Origin: Neoarius graeffei
Taxonomy: Eukaryota > Chordata > Actinopteri > Siluriformes > Ariidae
DNA length: 64,000 nucleotides
NCBI RefSeq assembly: GCF_027579695.1
Contig: NC_083582.1
Span: 4,188,378 to 4,252,377, forward strand
Direction: 5' to 3'
Shown here: positions 9,237 through 21,270 of the stretch, piece by piece
Numbering within the stretch: the first letter of the stretch is position 1
How the letters are laid out: each line of letters begins with the position of its first letter
Position numbers and translations under genes: made by a program
Notes under the pieces: model-generated
Told to the model about the DNA's origin: nothing
Databases searched by the model: none
What the model saw: only the letters and a program-made list of their open reading frames with translations

Positions 9237-10841
9237 TGGTGCTTGAAAGTTTGTGAACCCTTTAGAATTTTCTATATTTCTGCATAAATATGACCAAAAA
9301 CATCATCAGATTTCCACACAAGTCCTAAAAGTAGATAAAGAGAACCCAGTTAAACAAATGAGACAAAAATATTATACTTGGTCATTTATTTATTGAGGAA
9401 AATGATCCAATATTACATATCTGTGAGCGGCAAAAGTATGTGAACCTCTAGGATTAGCAGTTCATTTGAAGGTGAAATTCGAGTCAGGTGTTTTCAATCA
9501 ATGGGATGACAATCAGGTGTGAGTGGGCACCCTGTTTTATTTAAAGAACAGGGATATATCAAAGTCTGATCTTCACAACACATGTTTGTGGAAGTGTATC
9601 ATGGCACGAACAAAGGAGATTTCTGAGGACCTCAGAAAAAGCGTTGTTGATGCTCATCAGGCTGGAAAAGGTTACAAAACCATCTCTAAAGAGTTTGGAC
9701 TCCACCAATCCACAGTCAGGCAGATTGTGTACAAATGGAGGAAATTCAGGACCATTGTTATCCTCCCCAGGAGTGGTCGACCAACAAAGATCACTCCAAG
9801 AGCAAGGCGTGTAATAGTCGGCAAGTTCACAAAGGACCCCAGGGTAACTTCTAAGCAACTGAAGGCCTCTCTCACATTGGCTAATGTTAATGTTCATGAG
9901 TCCATCATCAGGAGAACACTGAACAACAATGGTTTGCATGGCAGGGTTGCAAGGAGAAAGCCACTGCTCTTCAAAAGAACATTGCTGCTCATCTGCAGTT
10001 TGCTAAAGATCACGTGGACAAGCCAGAAGGCTATTGGAAAAATGTCTTGTGGATGGATGAGACCAAAATAGAACTTTTGGTTTAAATGAGAAGTGTTATG
10101 TTTGGAGAAAAGAAGACACTGCATTCCAGCATAAGAACCCTATCCCATCTGTGAAACATGGTGGTGTTAGTATCATGATTTGGGCCTGTTTTGCTGCATC
10201 TGGGCCAGGACGGCTTGCCATCATTGATGGAACAATGAATTCTGAATTATACCAGCGAATTCTAAAGGAAAATGTCACAACATCTGTCCATGAACTGAAT
10301 CTCAAGAGAAGGTGGGTCATGCAGCAAGACAACGACCCTAAGCACACAAGTTGTTCTACCAAAGAATGGTTAAAGAAGAATAAAGTTAATGTTTTGGAAT
10401 GGCCAAGTCAAAGTCCTGACCTTAATCCAATCAAAATGTTGTGGAAGGACCTGAAGCGAGCAGTTCATGTGAGGAAACCCACCAACATCCCAGAGTTGAA
10501 GCTGTTCTGTACGGAGGAACGGGCTAAAATTCCTCCAAGCCGGTGTGCAGGACTGATCAACAGTTACCGGAAATGTTTAGTTGCAGTTATTGCTGCACAA
10601 GGGGGTCACACCAGATACTGAAAGCAAAGGTTCACATACTTTTGCCACTTACAGATATGTAATATTGGATCATTTTCATTAATAAATAAATGACCAAGTA
10701 TAATATGTTTGTCTCATTTGTTTAACTTGGTTCTCTTTATCGACTTTTAGGACTTGTGTGAAAATCTGATGATGTTTTAGGTCATATTTATGCCGAAATA
10801 TAGAAAATTCTAAAGGGTTCACAAACTTTCAAGCACCACTG
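9234..10841 (+). mobile_element. Full-length Tc1-like transposon
   Basis: Both ends carry long inverted repeats of about 200 bp beginning CAGTGGTGCTTGAAAGTTTG, reaching inward to about 9440 and from about 10628. Insertion was next to a TA microsatellite. The structure is complete, with a single transposase gene, but the coding sequence is broken. Confidence 0.93.
9601..10621 (+). pseudogene. Tc1-like transposase (DDE), frameshifted
   Basis: Begins MARTKEISEDLRK with a helix-turn-helix DNA-binding region (TISKEFGLHQSTVRQI), then a second one ending at KPLL. The frame shifts near 9975 and again near 10078, both in short A or T runs and each consistent with one lost base. The first catalytic Asp (WMDET, about 10053) lies in the intermediate frame. 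The second (QQDNDPKHTS) is in the last frame. The third position reads SPDLNPIK where catalytic Glu is expected. The enzyme cannot work. Confidence 0.92.
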
Positions 10842-11161
10842 TATATACCATGACCATATATACGTCACATACACACACACCATATGTGTGTGTGACAGGA
10901 AGAACGACACGCTGACATGACCAACAGAACAGCTTTTTCTTTGGACTACATTTGATCACCATTTCACATGTAATTGTCATCAGTCACAGAATGTGCTTTT
11001 TGTACAGAACACATGAACTTTCAACACACTGCATGAAGATGAGATGCTAATCTGATGAGGTTTAACACAATAGATTCACAAACTATGTTCAGGTTGTAAG
11101 AAGACAAAGGAATGAAGAGGCTGCCGTGATAACTGCTTCAATCACATTTCTTTGTTTCTTG

Positions 11162-11248
<87 letters not shown>

Positions 11249-11792
11249 CACAGAAATGAGTGTGATACTGGGAAATATACACCACTGGTATTTTTCATCT
11301 GAGCTCCATCCGGGACATGGAGAACCAAAACCGTGACATAAATCTCTATAAGTCACTCATGAGAAAATTGATGAATTGTTTTGATAAATTTGGGGACTTT
11401 TTGTTTGTGAATGTGTCGATATAATAAAAAGAAAATCACACGTTGGCTTGAGGATATGAAGTTTATCTTCTCATGTTGAAAAACTCACATTTTTCCGACG
11501 AAATACATCAAAGATCTTAGTGACATATTTCCTGATATTTCACTCCAATAATGTCACTCCCAGTGTTTTCCCGCTGACTAAATGGCAAACCGGTTCAAAA
11601 TTAAAATTATTTAGATTAATTTGTGTATTTTTTTGTGGATGTGTCCATATCATATAAAGAACATTACACAGTGTTGTGACGATATGAAGTTATTACTCTC
11701 GGTTCATTGTTCACTTCACTCACTCGTAATATATAGTCACCACTTGAAGATAAACTTCATATCTTACAAACTTCACATATATATATATATAT
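10842..11792. other. No gene seen; CA/TA microsatellite
   Basis: AT-rich sequence without a credible coding frame. A compound (CA)n(TA)n tract lies at about 11165-11247. Confidence 0.6.
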
Positions 11793-12159
11793 GGCGGCAC
11801 GGTGGTGTAGTGGTTAGCGCTGTCGCCTCACAGCAAGAAGGTCCGGGTTCGAGCCCCGTGGCCGGCGAGGGCCTTTCTGTGTGGAGTTTGCATGTTCTCC
11901 CCGTGTCTGTGTGGGTTTCCTCCGGGTGCTCCGGTTTCCCCCAAAGACATGCAGGTTAGGTTAACTGGTGACTCTAAATTGAGCGTAGGTGTGAATGCGA
12001 GTGTGAATGGTTGTCTGTGTCTATGTGTCAGCCCTGTGATGACCTGGTGACTTGTCCAGGGTGTACCCCGCCTCTCGCCCGTAGTCAGCTGGGATAGGCT
12101 CCAGCTTGCTTGCAACCCTGTAGAACAGGATAAAGCGGTTAGAGATAATGAGATGAGAT
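11793..12159 (+). mobile_element. tRNA-derived SINE, copy 2
   Basis: Nearly full-length, from GGCGGCACGGTGGTGTAGTGG to the ATGAGATGAGAT tail, with intact A and B boxes. A few bases (CACAGTC) are missing in the body. It lies between AT-rich tracts. Confidence 0.87.
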
Positions 12160-12539
12160 ATATAGATATATATGCACACAATGTTAAAGGTGCAGCACTG
12201 TGTCTCATTTCTGACACTAAATGAGATAATCACTCACCTCCTGGAGTTAAAATGTGGTGATATCAATGTGACATTACAAAATCTATACGTAATTTCATAT
12301 CATCTTGAAATGTAGTCAAAATGTTTTGTGTATATTTATTTAATAATTTACTCAATGTACCTCGATGCACTTCCAATGTACAAGAGAAGTAATTTAACAC
12401 CAGCAGCAGATTCAACACCAGTCTCCGCCCACTGACTGTGAGAGTCCCTCGGAGGCGTGCGTGCATTCTGTGTATTCGGCTATGAAGAGACGCTCTTTGT
12501 TGTGAAAGAGTGATCCAGGTCCATCATAAGTGAAGAGTG
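12160..12539. other. No gene seen
   Basis: No frame with recognisable similarity and no clear repeat structure between the SINE and the hAT element. Confidence 0.5.
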
Positions 12540-12547
12540 AACTAAAT

Positions 12548-13940
12548 CAGGGGTTCTCAACTTTTTCTGCTTCGAGGCCCACCTATTCATACTTGTCATG
12601 AGTCAAGGCCCATTAAAAAAGATCCCCAATTATTTTGGCTCATCTATTCTATTATAATCTAATAATCTATTGTAAAGTGTATTAATGGGATGCGACATCA
12701 CTCTCTGTCACAGATGGGAGCCCAGGAATTAATTAAATGCAATAAAACAAGATGTTTGTAATTGTAGGTATTATATTTAAAACTGTATGGATGTGCCAGA
12801 AGCCAAAACCTACATGCAGGTCATTCTCAGTCAGAAAGGATTAATGATCCAAAAGCAAAGTCTGGTCCATTAACACAAGAACTTATTGCCATGTTTTTTG
12901 ATCAGCAAACTAGCAAGTTATTAAAACCAAGAAGTTCACTCAAAAGAAGTGGATATAGAAACCACTCAATGGGATTACATCCTTACACGCTAACAAAGAA
13001 GGATTTTTCTTATGAAAGAAAAGTTTACTTGCGAAATGAAACGTTAGTAGAATAAATTTTGATCCTATTTTAGCTGTTATTAATACAAAGACAATAGTTA
13101 TGCATACTATTAATTAACTTAATGTGAAGATAATTAACAGATAATCAACAGATTTTAAGTTCTTTTTAAGATTGTGTTTATTTTTAGTCTTTTATATTTG
13201 TAGTTATTTGTATCTGTACATGACCCCACCAGCTCTGCTGATCAACTTATCGTGTTTAAATAATGTCATTCATTCATTCATTCATTCATTCATTATGAAT
13301 TGGAAAATTATCCATCCATTGAGTTCCCCGACATCTCAAACTATCTGGTGCTGCAGGTGTCGTTCTACATGGACACACAGATGAAAACCTGGAAGAGCAT
13401 GGAGGAGAACAACTTTTTATATGTGGCTGGGTTAAAGATCTGGGGATCAGGACACTACAAGATAAATCTTGTATTGTTTTTGCCTGGGTAAGGAGGAGTT
13501 TCTGGGCTTTTTGTCCACATCTTTGCGATGGTTGCTAGAACGCTACAAGTTTCAGTATCGGATGAAAACAAACCACAGCCACTCGATTCTCAATCCTCCT
13601 GATCTTCTCTTCCAGCAGGCATCACAGATCCATATAATTTACCCACAAACGTATTTATTTATTCTGCCCACTGCACTCTTTCTCTCTCTCTGTATGTGTA
13701 TACACACACGGATTAAATGTAAAGGAGGAATGTGACAAAAATAAAGGCTTGTTCTCCTTAATTCACCCACAAATGTATTTATTCCACTTGAAAAGTGTTC
13801 GGCAAACCAGCTACTGGATTTAGGACACTACAACATCCCGAACTATTTAATGTTTGGCTTCAAACTTGATAAAAATTCGCAGCCCACTAGATGGCGTTTC
13901 ATGGCCCAATGGGCCATGGCCCAGTTGTTGAGAAACACTG
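12548..13940. mobile_element. Nonautonomous hAT element carrying a gene fragment
   Basis: Termini CAGGGGTTCTCAAC and, inverted, CAGTGTTTCTCAAC (12 of 14 match). Flanked by 8-bp duplications AACTAAAT (12540-12547) and AACTAAAG (13941-13948). These are hAT hallmarks. No transposase is present; instead the interior holds a coding fragment at 13300-13560 and a CATT tetranucleotide run at about 13268-13293. Confidence 0.8.
13300..13560 (+). pseudogene. Fragment of a THAP/YqaJ-type element protein
   Basis: One frame gives YPSIEFPDISNYLVLQ, FYMDTQMKTWKSMEENNF, then in a shifted frame GWVKDLG-like text and DKSCIVFAWVRRS. This resembles the conserved segment just before the YqaJ-like nuclease region of transposon-derived fish proteins (pattern FPDI..YLV, MK..KSLEAYNF, GWV). 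It has at least one frameshift and stops. It is enclosed by the hAT termini, so it was carried or captured. The match is from memory. Confidence 0.45.
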
Positions 13941-13948
13941 AACTAAAG

Positions 13949-14690
13949 CACTACTTTGGCTACGACATTGTTTGGGAAAACCATGTTAACTTAACAATGG
14001 ATCTTAAGAGGCGGTCAAAGACACTCTCAACCTTAAGAGTCTTTTTGGAAATCCACCCCTGATGTATAAAACTAATTTTTAATAATTTTTAAACTGGTTT
14101 TAACAGGTTACCATGATGATATTATTAATTCATGAATAATGGTGTAGAGAAAGACTGTATTAAAAGTCTCAGCGTGCTAGACTCTAAAAACATCCTTTTA
14201 AAAATTATTAAATTTCTCACATATCACATTATGATACTGTAAGGCCCTTTTAAAATAGCAATGATTTGGCCTTTACTATGTTAATAATTTTATTTAAATT
14301 AATTACACTGTGTTTATGGAAAATGACTGTAATTACTACAATGCGCTGGTTTCTTTTATTTGGACATGATGGATGTTTCCTGCTGAAATGTATAAAAAAA
14401 AGACAGACATTCTTACACTTTATTTCATTTGAACATAAGATAAAATAAATGTCACCTATTTGTTAAAATGTATCTGAAGTGTGGCATTGCCTTACTGTAG
14501 TTTAACTGACACTTCCTGGTATATCTGAGTTCCGAATATTTTTAGTGTTTTGGAGCTGATGTGTTTTTGAGACCCGAGATGAATGCATCAAGGAACCTGT
14601 TCAGCTGGAGTAACAAAGATTTACCATCATCTGCACAGGAATGTGTCTAAAAAACAAAAAAAAAAAACAAAAGCAAAAGTTATGCTCAGC
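13949..14690. other. No gene seen
   Basis: AT-rich, with only short frames. Its 3' edge adjoins the putative promoter at 14697. Confidence 0.5.
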
Positions 14691-14696
14691 TGGTGG

Positions 14697-14769
14697 TATA
14701 AAGCCTGTGTAGGAAATCGTCTGTCAGTCTGAGGAAGAGATATCGTCAAGTATCATCAGGTATTGTCAG
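14697..14769 (+). promoter_or_regulatory. Putative TATA box and 5' noncoding exon
   Basis: TATAAAG at 14697-14703 is followed, about 70 bases on, by a strong donor (CAG then GTAAGAAT) with exon end at 14769. A transcript starting about 30 bases after the TATA box would have a short 5' exon of roughly 14728-14769. The next plus-strand gene has its first coding exon at 19373. The pairing of these two is inference. Confidence 0.4.
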
Positions 14770-14867
14770 GTAAGAATCTATCTGTGTTTGTAGCCTGTCA
14801 TATTTGTTTTAATTGGCAAAAAAAAGAAGAGCAAAAAGAAAAGCAAGAAAAACAAAAATAAAAATAT

Positions 14868-16799
14868 TGTCTCGTCTCGTCTTCTTCCGCTTATCCGGGG
14901 CCGGGTCGCGGAGGCAGCAGTCTGAGCATGGAAGCCCAAATGTCCCTCACCCCAGACACCTCGGCCAGCTCCTCGGGAAGAACACCAAGGTGTTCCCAGG
15001 CCAGCCGAGAGATATAGTCCCTCCAGCGTGTCCTGGGTCTTCCCCGGGGCCTCCTCCTGGGGGGACATGCCTGGAACACCTCCCCAGAGAGGCGTCCAGG
15101 AGGCATCCAAAAAAGATGCCCAAGCCACCTCAGCTGATTCCTCTCGATGTGGAGGAGCAGTGGCTCTACTCCGAGCTCCTCCCGAGTGACTGTGCTTCTC
15201 ACCCTATCTCGAAGGGAGCGCCCAGCCACCCTGCGAAGGAAACTCATTTCGGCCGCTTGTATCCACAATCTTGTTCTTTCCGTCATTACCCAAAGCTCAT
15301 GACCGACCGGTAAATTGAGAGCTTTGCCTTTTGGCTCAGCTCCTTCTTCACCAGGACGGACCGGTAAAGCGACCCTAAAATAATCCCTTTACTACAGTTT
15401 TTATATCAGTGTTAGAGGACTCATTTTCCTCTTTTTAACTGTGCACATTTCATTTTTATTTTGTTGTTATCCCCAGGCTATTTTAACTTATACATTAGTA
15501 TTTTAGACTTATTTTTTACATGTCATGCTTCAGGAGTCATCTTTTACTTTTCTAGTGCGGTTACTTATTTGCATATGTTGTTTTTATTCTTATTTATTTA
15601 TTTATTTATATGCTGAGCTGATGACCCCTTTAACATTTCACTACATGTAAAATGTATGTGACAAATAAAAGCACTTGACTTGACCGCATCACTGTGGAGG
15701 CTGCACCGATCTGCCTGTCGATCTCACACTCCATCCTTCCCTCACTCATGAACAAGATCCCGAGATACTTAAACTCCTCCACTTGAGGCAGGACGTCTCC
15801 ACCAATCTGGAGAGGGCAAGCCATCCTTTTCCGGTTGAGAACCATGGCCTTGGACTTGGAGGTGCTGATTCTCATCCCAGCCGCTTCACACTCGACTGCA
15901 AACCACCCCAGTGCATGCTGAAGGTCCTGGTTTGAAGAAGCCAACAGGACAACATCATCCGCAAAAAGCAGAGATGAAATCCTGTGGTTCCCAAACAGGA
16001 TTCCTTCCGGCCCCTGGCTGCGCCTAGAAATTCTGTCCATAAAAATTTTGAACAGAACCGGTGACAAAGGGCAGCCCTGCCGGAGCCCAACATGCACTGG
16101 GAACAGGTTTGACTTACTGCCGGCAATGCGAACCAGACTCCTGCTCCGTTTGTACAGGGACCGGACAGCCCTTAGCAAAGAGCCCTGAACCCCATACTCC
16201 CGAAGCACCCCCCACAGAATACCATGAGGGACATGGTCGAATGCCTTCTCCAGATCCACAAAGCACATGTGGACTGGTTGGGCAAACTCCCATGAACCCT
16301 CGAGCACCCTATGAAGGGTATAGAGCTGGTCCAGTGTTTTGCGACCAGGACGAAAACCGCATTATTCCTCCTGGATCTGAGGTTCGACTATCGGTCAAAT
16401 TCTCCTCTCCAGTACCCTGGAGTAAACCTTCCCTTGGAGGCTGAGAAGTGTGATTCCCCTATAATTGGAGCACACTCTCCGGTCCCCTTTCATAAAAAGA
16501 GGGACCACCACCCCAGTCTGCCACTCCAGAGGCACTGTCCCCGACCGCCACGCGATGTTGGAGAGGCGTGTCAACCAAGACAGCCCCACAACATCCAGAG
16601 ACTTGAGATACTCAGGGCGGATCTCATCCACCCTCGGTGCCTTGCCACCGAGCGAGGAGCTTGCAAACCACCTCAGTGACTTTGGCTTGGGTAATGGACG
16701 AGTCCACCTCTGAGTCATCATGCTCAGTCTCCTCAATAGAAGACATGATGGTGGGATTGAGGAGATCCTCGAAGTATTCCTTCGATAATGAATATAATG
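14868..16799 (-). mobile_element. Rex3-like RTE LINE, 5'-truncated
   Basis: Bounded by the 10-bp duplication ATAAAAATAT (14858-14867 and 16800-16809). The minus strand encodes the RT palm (FVDLEKAFDHVP, RQGCPLSPVLF, LLFADDVVLLASS, KYLGILF) and the C-terminal region (MSFLRRVAGRSLRDRV, RWLGHLFWMPPGRL, GRPRTRWRDYISRLAWE, LLPPRPGPG). The 3' end is CCGGATAAGCGGAAGAAG, as in Rex3. It is split by a short LINE tail at 15375-15681. Several frameshifts are visible. Confidence 0.88.
15375..15681 (+). mobile_element. Short LINE 3' tail inserted in the Rex3-like LINE
   Basis: An AT-rich segment ending GTGACAAATAAAAGCACTTGACTTGA interrupts the RT-coding sequence between GCGACC and GACCGCATC. GACC is probably part of the target duplication. 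Confidence 0.65.
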
Positions 16800-16809
16800 A
16801 TAAAAATAT

Positions 16810-17611
16810 CATTACATTTTATTTTACAGTAAATGTGTATAACTGAGTCACAATTTTCCTGAAATTGTTGTCAAGTAGTTTGTGCCATACTGTTAAAATG
16901 ATAAAATCTACTAATATAATTAATATTTGTAACAAGGTGGACCTGTGGTGGACGGTTTCTTATAAAGAAACTCACAGAAATCTTGGTGCAATGTTGGGAG
17001 ACAGGGGCCTCAAGAATTCGAAGATGCTTCAATTGTCATATTTTTCAAGAAAAGCAACAGATCACTTTGTGATCAATATCGTGTTTTCTCATTACTCGCG
17101 ATTGCTGCCAAAATATGTGCGCAGATAATACTTTAATCTTGAATAAAATAAATGTGCCAGTTATTGATACTGTTTACTCAGAATCTAATCATGAAGTCCT
17201 CACAAGTTGTAACATTTCTAGTATCTCGTAGCACATCTGATGAAGCGCCAAATAAGATGGATGGGTAAATGATAAAACATAATAAGGATGGAAAATGATA
17301 GAATTCCAAAAATTGTGTTGTACAGCCAGCTCCCCAATGCTCCTAGAAGAGTCGGATGACTGATTCTCCTTATAACTATAAGCTGAAAGATATCCTTAAC
17401 CTTCTGAAATTGGACCATTCAACTTGGGAGCATCTTCCGCTCAATCGAGATCAACGGTGAAATATATACCTATTCAAAATGACCCTAACCCATAACTACA
17501 TCATCGCTTGTTTACCGCAATGTATTATGGGTGATACCCGGGGTCAGCTCTGCTGTATTGTTTATTTTCGCCTTTGTTAAACTGCATTGTTCTGTGTAAC
17601 CGGTTTTAATC
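16810..17611. other. No gene seen
   Basis: AT-rich. The last 100 bases become less AT-rich ahead of the THAP-like sequence and may be its old upstream region. Confidence 0.45.
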
Positions 17612-18740
17612 GTGCCGCCTAAAGTGAACTGCTGTGTGCTTTACTGTGTCTCTACAACAAAGACAACACCTCATTTGAGCTTTTATCAGCTGCCAGTTGA
17701 GCAGAAGAGAAGAAAGAAATTGTTAAATTTGATCCGCAGTGAAAACCTTCGAACTGAATCAAAATGGACAAGTGTTTATAGCTTACATTTCTCTGGTGGG
17801 AAAAAGACATACTTAAAAATTAAGTCATTTTTAAACTTGCTTTATTTCTTAATTAACGTGTTTTTCAATTACGTTTTGGGTTTTAGTAACCTTATATCGT
17901 GACTCGTATTGGCAACTAACTGCAATTAAATATGATACTTATCGGCCTATTCAGTTTTTAGCCGTGTTGAATTTAGTTCGTTTGGTCCACGGCAGGCGTC
18001 GCTTATCCGCGCAATCTTCACGAGACTTTTGCGAGACTTCGAAATGTGAAGTATCAGCCAGGTGTCAGTGCCGCCATTTTGAAAACTGTTTTCCAAACAA
18101 AATATTGCACAAAACCGAGTTTAAATGACGATTACTGCCTACTTTTTTCAAACTTTCCTGATTGCTCTCAAAACAAACAAAACTTCCAGCTTGATCACGC
18201 CAGCATTCGAAAGAGGGAGCGCATCTTTTGACAACGTTGGCAGATGTTGGTCACTTTGATTTCCGCTGTACGTTTTACTTCCGTCCTACGATGTATCACA
18301 CAGGTCTCAACGAATCTCGTTTACAGCCATTGCTTTGACATACGGACTGATATATTACAGAGCATATTTCAAAAACTCATAACTTGCTATAGCAGCGACA
18401 AAACAGCGATCAAAAATGCATTCCTATATTTAATAAAATGAGATAAATAGAATTTTGATAATAAAAAATTTGCCTTCAGTTCTCCTTTAAACTGTGACCC
18501 AGCAATATTTCCATGGTCCACGGAATGGGCTTCGGTTATAGAAGATTATAACAATCGATACTGTTCATTGTCTGAAACTCGTGATATTCCAAAGCCTGTA
18601 AAACACAGAAGTATTCTTCGGCCTTTGCTTCTCAACGTACCAAAGCACTCGGCATCTGAACGAGCCTGTCGGACCGATAAAACTCCCAAACCACCAAGGG
18701 TTCTCTTTCAGGTCTGGATAATGTTCAGTGGAACTCACTA
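17612..18740 (+). pseudogene. THAP-domain sequence, decayed
   Basis: The frame from 17612 encodes a THAP zinc-finger start: CCVLYCVSTTK, HLSFYQLP, KWTSV.SLHFSGGKKTYL. The first codon is GTG where ATG is expected. The third zinc ligand reads Tyr (SVYSLHF for the usual SVCSLHF). At 17813-17816 the frame is cut at a TTAA. It continues after a second TTAA at 18487-18490 with PAIFPWSTEWASVIEDYNN, the usual segment after a THAP domain in transposon-derived fish proteins. Start loss, ligand loss and an insertion make it a pseudogene. Confidence 0.75.
17817..18486. mobile_element. TTAA-flanked insertion in the THAP sequence
   Basis: This 670-bp stretch has no coding link to either side. It is bounded by TTAA on both sides and ends AGTTCTCCT before the second TTAA. 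Removing one TTAA plus the insert rejoins the flanking THAP frame. TTAA targets are typical of piggyBac-like and Kolobok elements. The left terminal repeat is not obvious. Confidence 0.6.
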
Positions 18741-19372
18741 GCAGCATTTATTAATGCATCACCATCTGGGTCACATACGTATCGACTTAATCCACTGTTT
18801 ATTAAGTCCTTCACCCTGTAAAACACACCAAAAAGTTCAGTCCGTGTTCAACAAATAAATCCAGATTAGACTTCAAAACAAGTTTATTTCTTAAGATTTG
18901 ACTCAATGTAGGAAAATATTTCAAAATTAGGAATTAAATTATTTAGCATACAATTCGTAAAATTGTAAAAAAATGGTAAAATTGGTAAGAACATTAGAGG
19001 CCTCAGAATCCATCAAACTAAAATTTGTAAACAATAAACTGGAACGTAGAACTGTATTTATAATTAAAATTAATAAAAGTTGCTGTGATACACTGCATTA
19101 GCCGTCCTACATCGATACGACAGAGTGTCCATCAGTCAATAACGAGGCGAAAATATCTGAAGTAATAATGACCAGTGTTGTGATGATGACTTTAAATTCG
19201 GCAGCAGAATTTTTTTGAACATTTGTGGAAATAATTCAAAAGATATTTGCTGTGTTTATGTTAATATATAAACCTGTGAAATGTAGCTGCTGTTAGAGAA
19301 ATTAATCAGCTGCAGTGTGTTTCTGTATTGTTAGATATATTATAACTAAAAGTGTTATAATGACTTTTCCAG
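18741..19372. other. No gene seen
   Basis: AT-rich, with no recognisable coding frame. Probably intron sequence if the noncoding exon near 14.7 kb belongs to the gene starting at 19373. Confidence 0.5.
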
Positions 19373-19383
19373 AAGAAGACACA

Positions 19384-21270
19384 ATGAATCGCGGTTCCTG
19401 CAGAAATTGCGGTTGTTCTCAAAACAATTCAAACCAACAACTGGTGCCATTCGGACAAGAAAGTCAACTCGCCGAGTGGTTACCATATAATCATGCCCAG
19501 GCTATGAGCATGCCTGCTGAAGAGGTGGGTTTATTTTTAACCTGATCTATAACACAGGTTACAAAAGTGTATTTTTGTTCAGTATCAAACCAAAAATCCT
19601 GATTCAGTGCAAAAAACATCTTAGGATGAGAAAATATCTTCAATATATTTGATTAAATTAGTGCTTACCAAATATAAGATTATTAAACCTGTTTCTAGAC
19701 ATTTTCAGTCATTTCAAATTGAGGATATTGTTTTATTTTCAGTGCTGCAGTGATGGATTATTTCTGTTATCTGTGCAAACCTGACTCTTCTCCGTTCTTC
19801 TTTCTGCAGGAGGAATTGACCATCGAGCGCAAGAAAGTGATTTATGTTCTTACTCCAGATGGAGTGAAGCCATGCGTGTAGGTGCCAGGCCCGGCGCCAT
19901 GGGGGGGCGAAAGGGGGCGTCGCCCCCTCGTTGCTACAGCCCCACCCCCTCAACGGAGACTCAGATCACTTAATTATTTTCTTATGAAAATATAATGTAT
20001 TATAGACGTATTAATAATTTGCATTTTCAAATACGAAATATTAAGTGGTTGCGCATTGCACAAAATACATTTCACATAAATCACTACTAAAACTGGCACG
20101 GTAGAACAAATCTGATTGGTTGTTATGATTCTTACGTTGCAATCGTAGAATTCAACTGTATTAAGGTAGGATTATTTCAAAAAGCCTGAATTTAATATTA
20201 ACCCTGTTTTAGACATATGTATCAATCCTAACTACTGGGGACTAGTTATTGTGGGTGTATGTGTGAAATGCTGACACAGCCGCGCACACACAGACCTGTG
20301 ATAAGGACAAGGGGCGGGGTCGTGCGGGCGGGGGTTTTACATGCACACTTACAAGTGCACAATCCTGTAATATGCAGTCAGTTTACGGGAGTAGTCTTTC
20401 CCCCTCCGAATTAAACGAATTCAATCACAATATTGTGAATCCATTTTCTTTCTATAGGCTAAGTTTATCTCTGTTTATGCTGGTGTATGTGTTCATATAT
20501 GGTCCGCTTTGTGCGCAAATAGCGTAAGAATATGTGTCGTTGACGTCACCCCCCATGCAGCGGGGGTGAAAATTCATCACTTCAGAGTGTTTAGTCCCCT
20601 ACACACCTAAACTGGGATCGCAGATTAAGTGGTTAGCGTTGACTCGGTGCGAGTCAGGAAGGCTATTACTGGTGCAGCTGCGGGGTCTGTTGATTTTTTT
20701 TTAATTATGATTTTGGCCGCCGAGCCAAGTACCTTAGACTTGCATTGACGTTTTGTTTTCATGCCGCGGAGCTATTTGTATGTATTTTAAATGTAAAGGA
20801 CTTGCCTGTAGGTTTGTGTGTGTTGTTTTATGTTTGGCATCTTTCGGGTTGTACCGCGTGTCTGTGAGAAAATTGGAGGGGAGGGTTAACAGGTGGGCAC
20901 GGGTGCTGATAAAGCGCAACTGCCCTGGTAATATGCCACATGATTTTCCCGGACTAAAGCAACCTTCGGGGCCATGGTTTTGTGGTTGGCGCAGTTAATT
21001 GTTTGAAACACGTTGTCAGACCGCCATCACTACTACACACTATATGAAAAATATTTGCCCCCTTGCGATTTCTAATTGCCCCCTTAGTAAACTGTTCCTG
21101 GCGCCGGGCCTGGTAGGTGCCATGCATTTATTAGTGTTATGATATTCTGTTCATAAATGATCCACTCAGTATCAGTGTGTTTATCCTCCATATGTGTGTT
21201 TTTTTTTTCTTGTTTCCATCTCAGTGTCAAAGAAAAGCGCTCATACACTTTCAGCGAGGAGTTCCAGTGA
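19384..21270 (+). CDS. Small multi-exon gene, 84-residue protein, unrecognised
   Basis: Three coding exons join in frame: 19384-19524 (acceptor TTTTCCAG at 19372; donor GTGGGT), 19810-19877 (acceptor TTCTGCAG; donor GTAGGT) and 21225-21270 (acceptor CATCTCAG; TGA stop). Lengths 141+68+46 give 84 codons plus stop. The protein starts MNRGSCRNCGCSQNN with a Cys-rich N-terminus, has a Met/Gln-rich middle and ends PDGVKPCVVKEKRSYTFSEEFQ-like, split at the last junction. I see no signal peptide, membrane segment or known domain. An ATTAAA signal lies at 21393-21398. The consistent phases argue for a real gene; I do not recognise the family. Intron 2 holds a hAT element inserted at the donor site. 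Confidence 0.55.
19886..21112. mobile_element. hAT-like element inserted at a splice donor
   Basis: Terminal repeats CAGGCCCGGCGCCA at the left and the exact inverse at the right. The 8-bp duplication GTAGGTGC is perfect (19878-19885 and 21113-21120). Length 1,227 bp. I found no transposase reading frame. The target is the donor site of an exon, see the separate finding. Confidence 0.88.

Noticed and set aside
8838-12159. tRNA-like heads as tRNA genes
   Set aside because: A and B boxes are present but no cloverleaf forms, and each is followed by the SINE body.
14813-15313. Plus-strand 166-codon frame
   Set aside because: It is the antisense of the Rex3-like LINE C-terminal coding sequence.
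16061-16713. Plus-strand frames of 82-127 codons
   Set aside because: They are shadows of the LINE reverse transcriptase on the minus strand.
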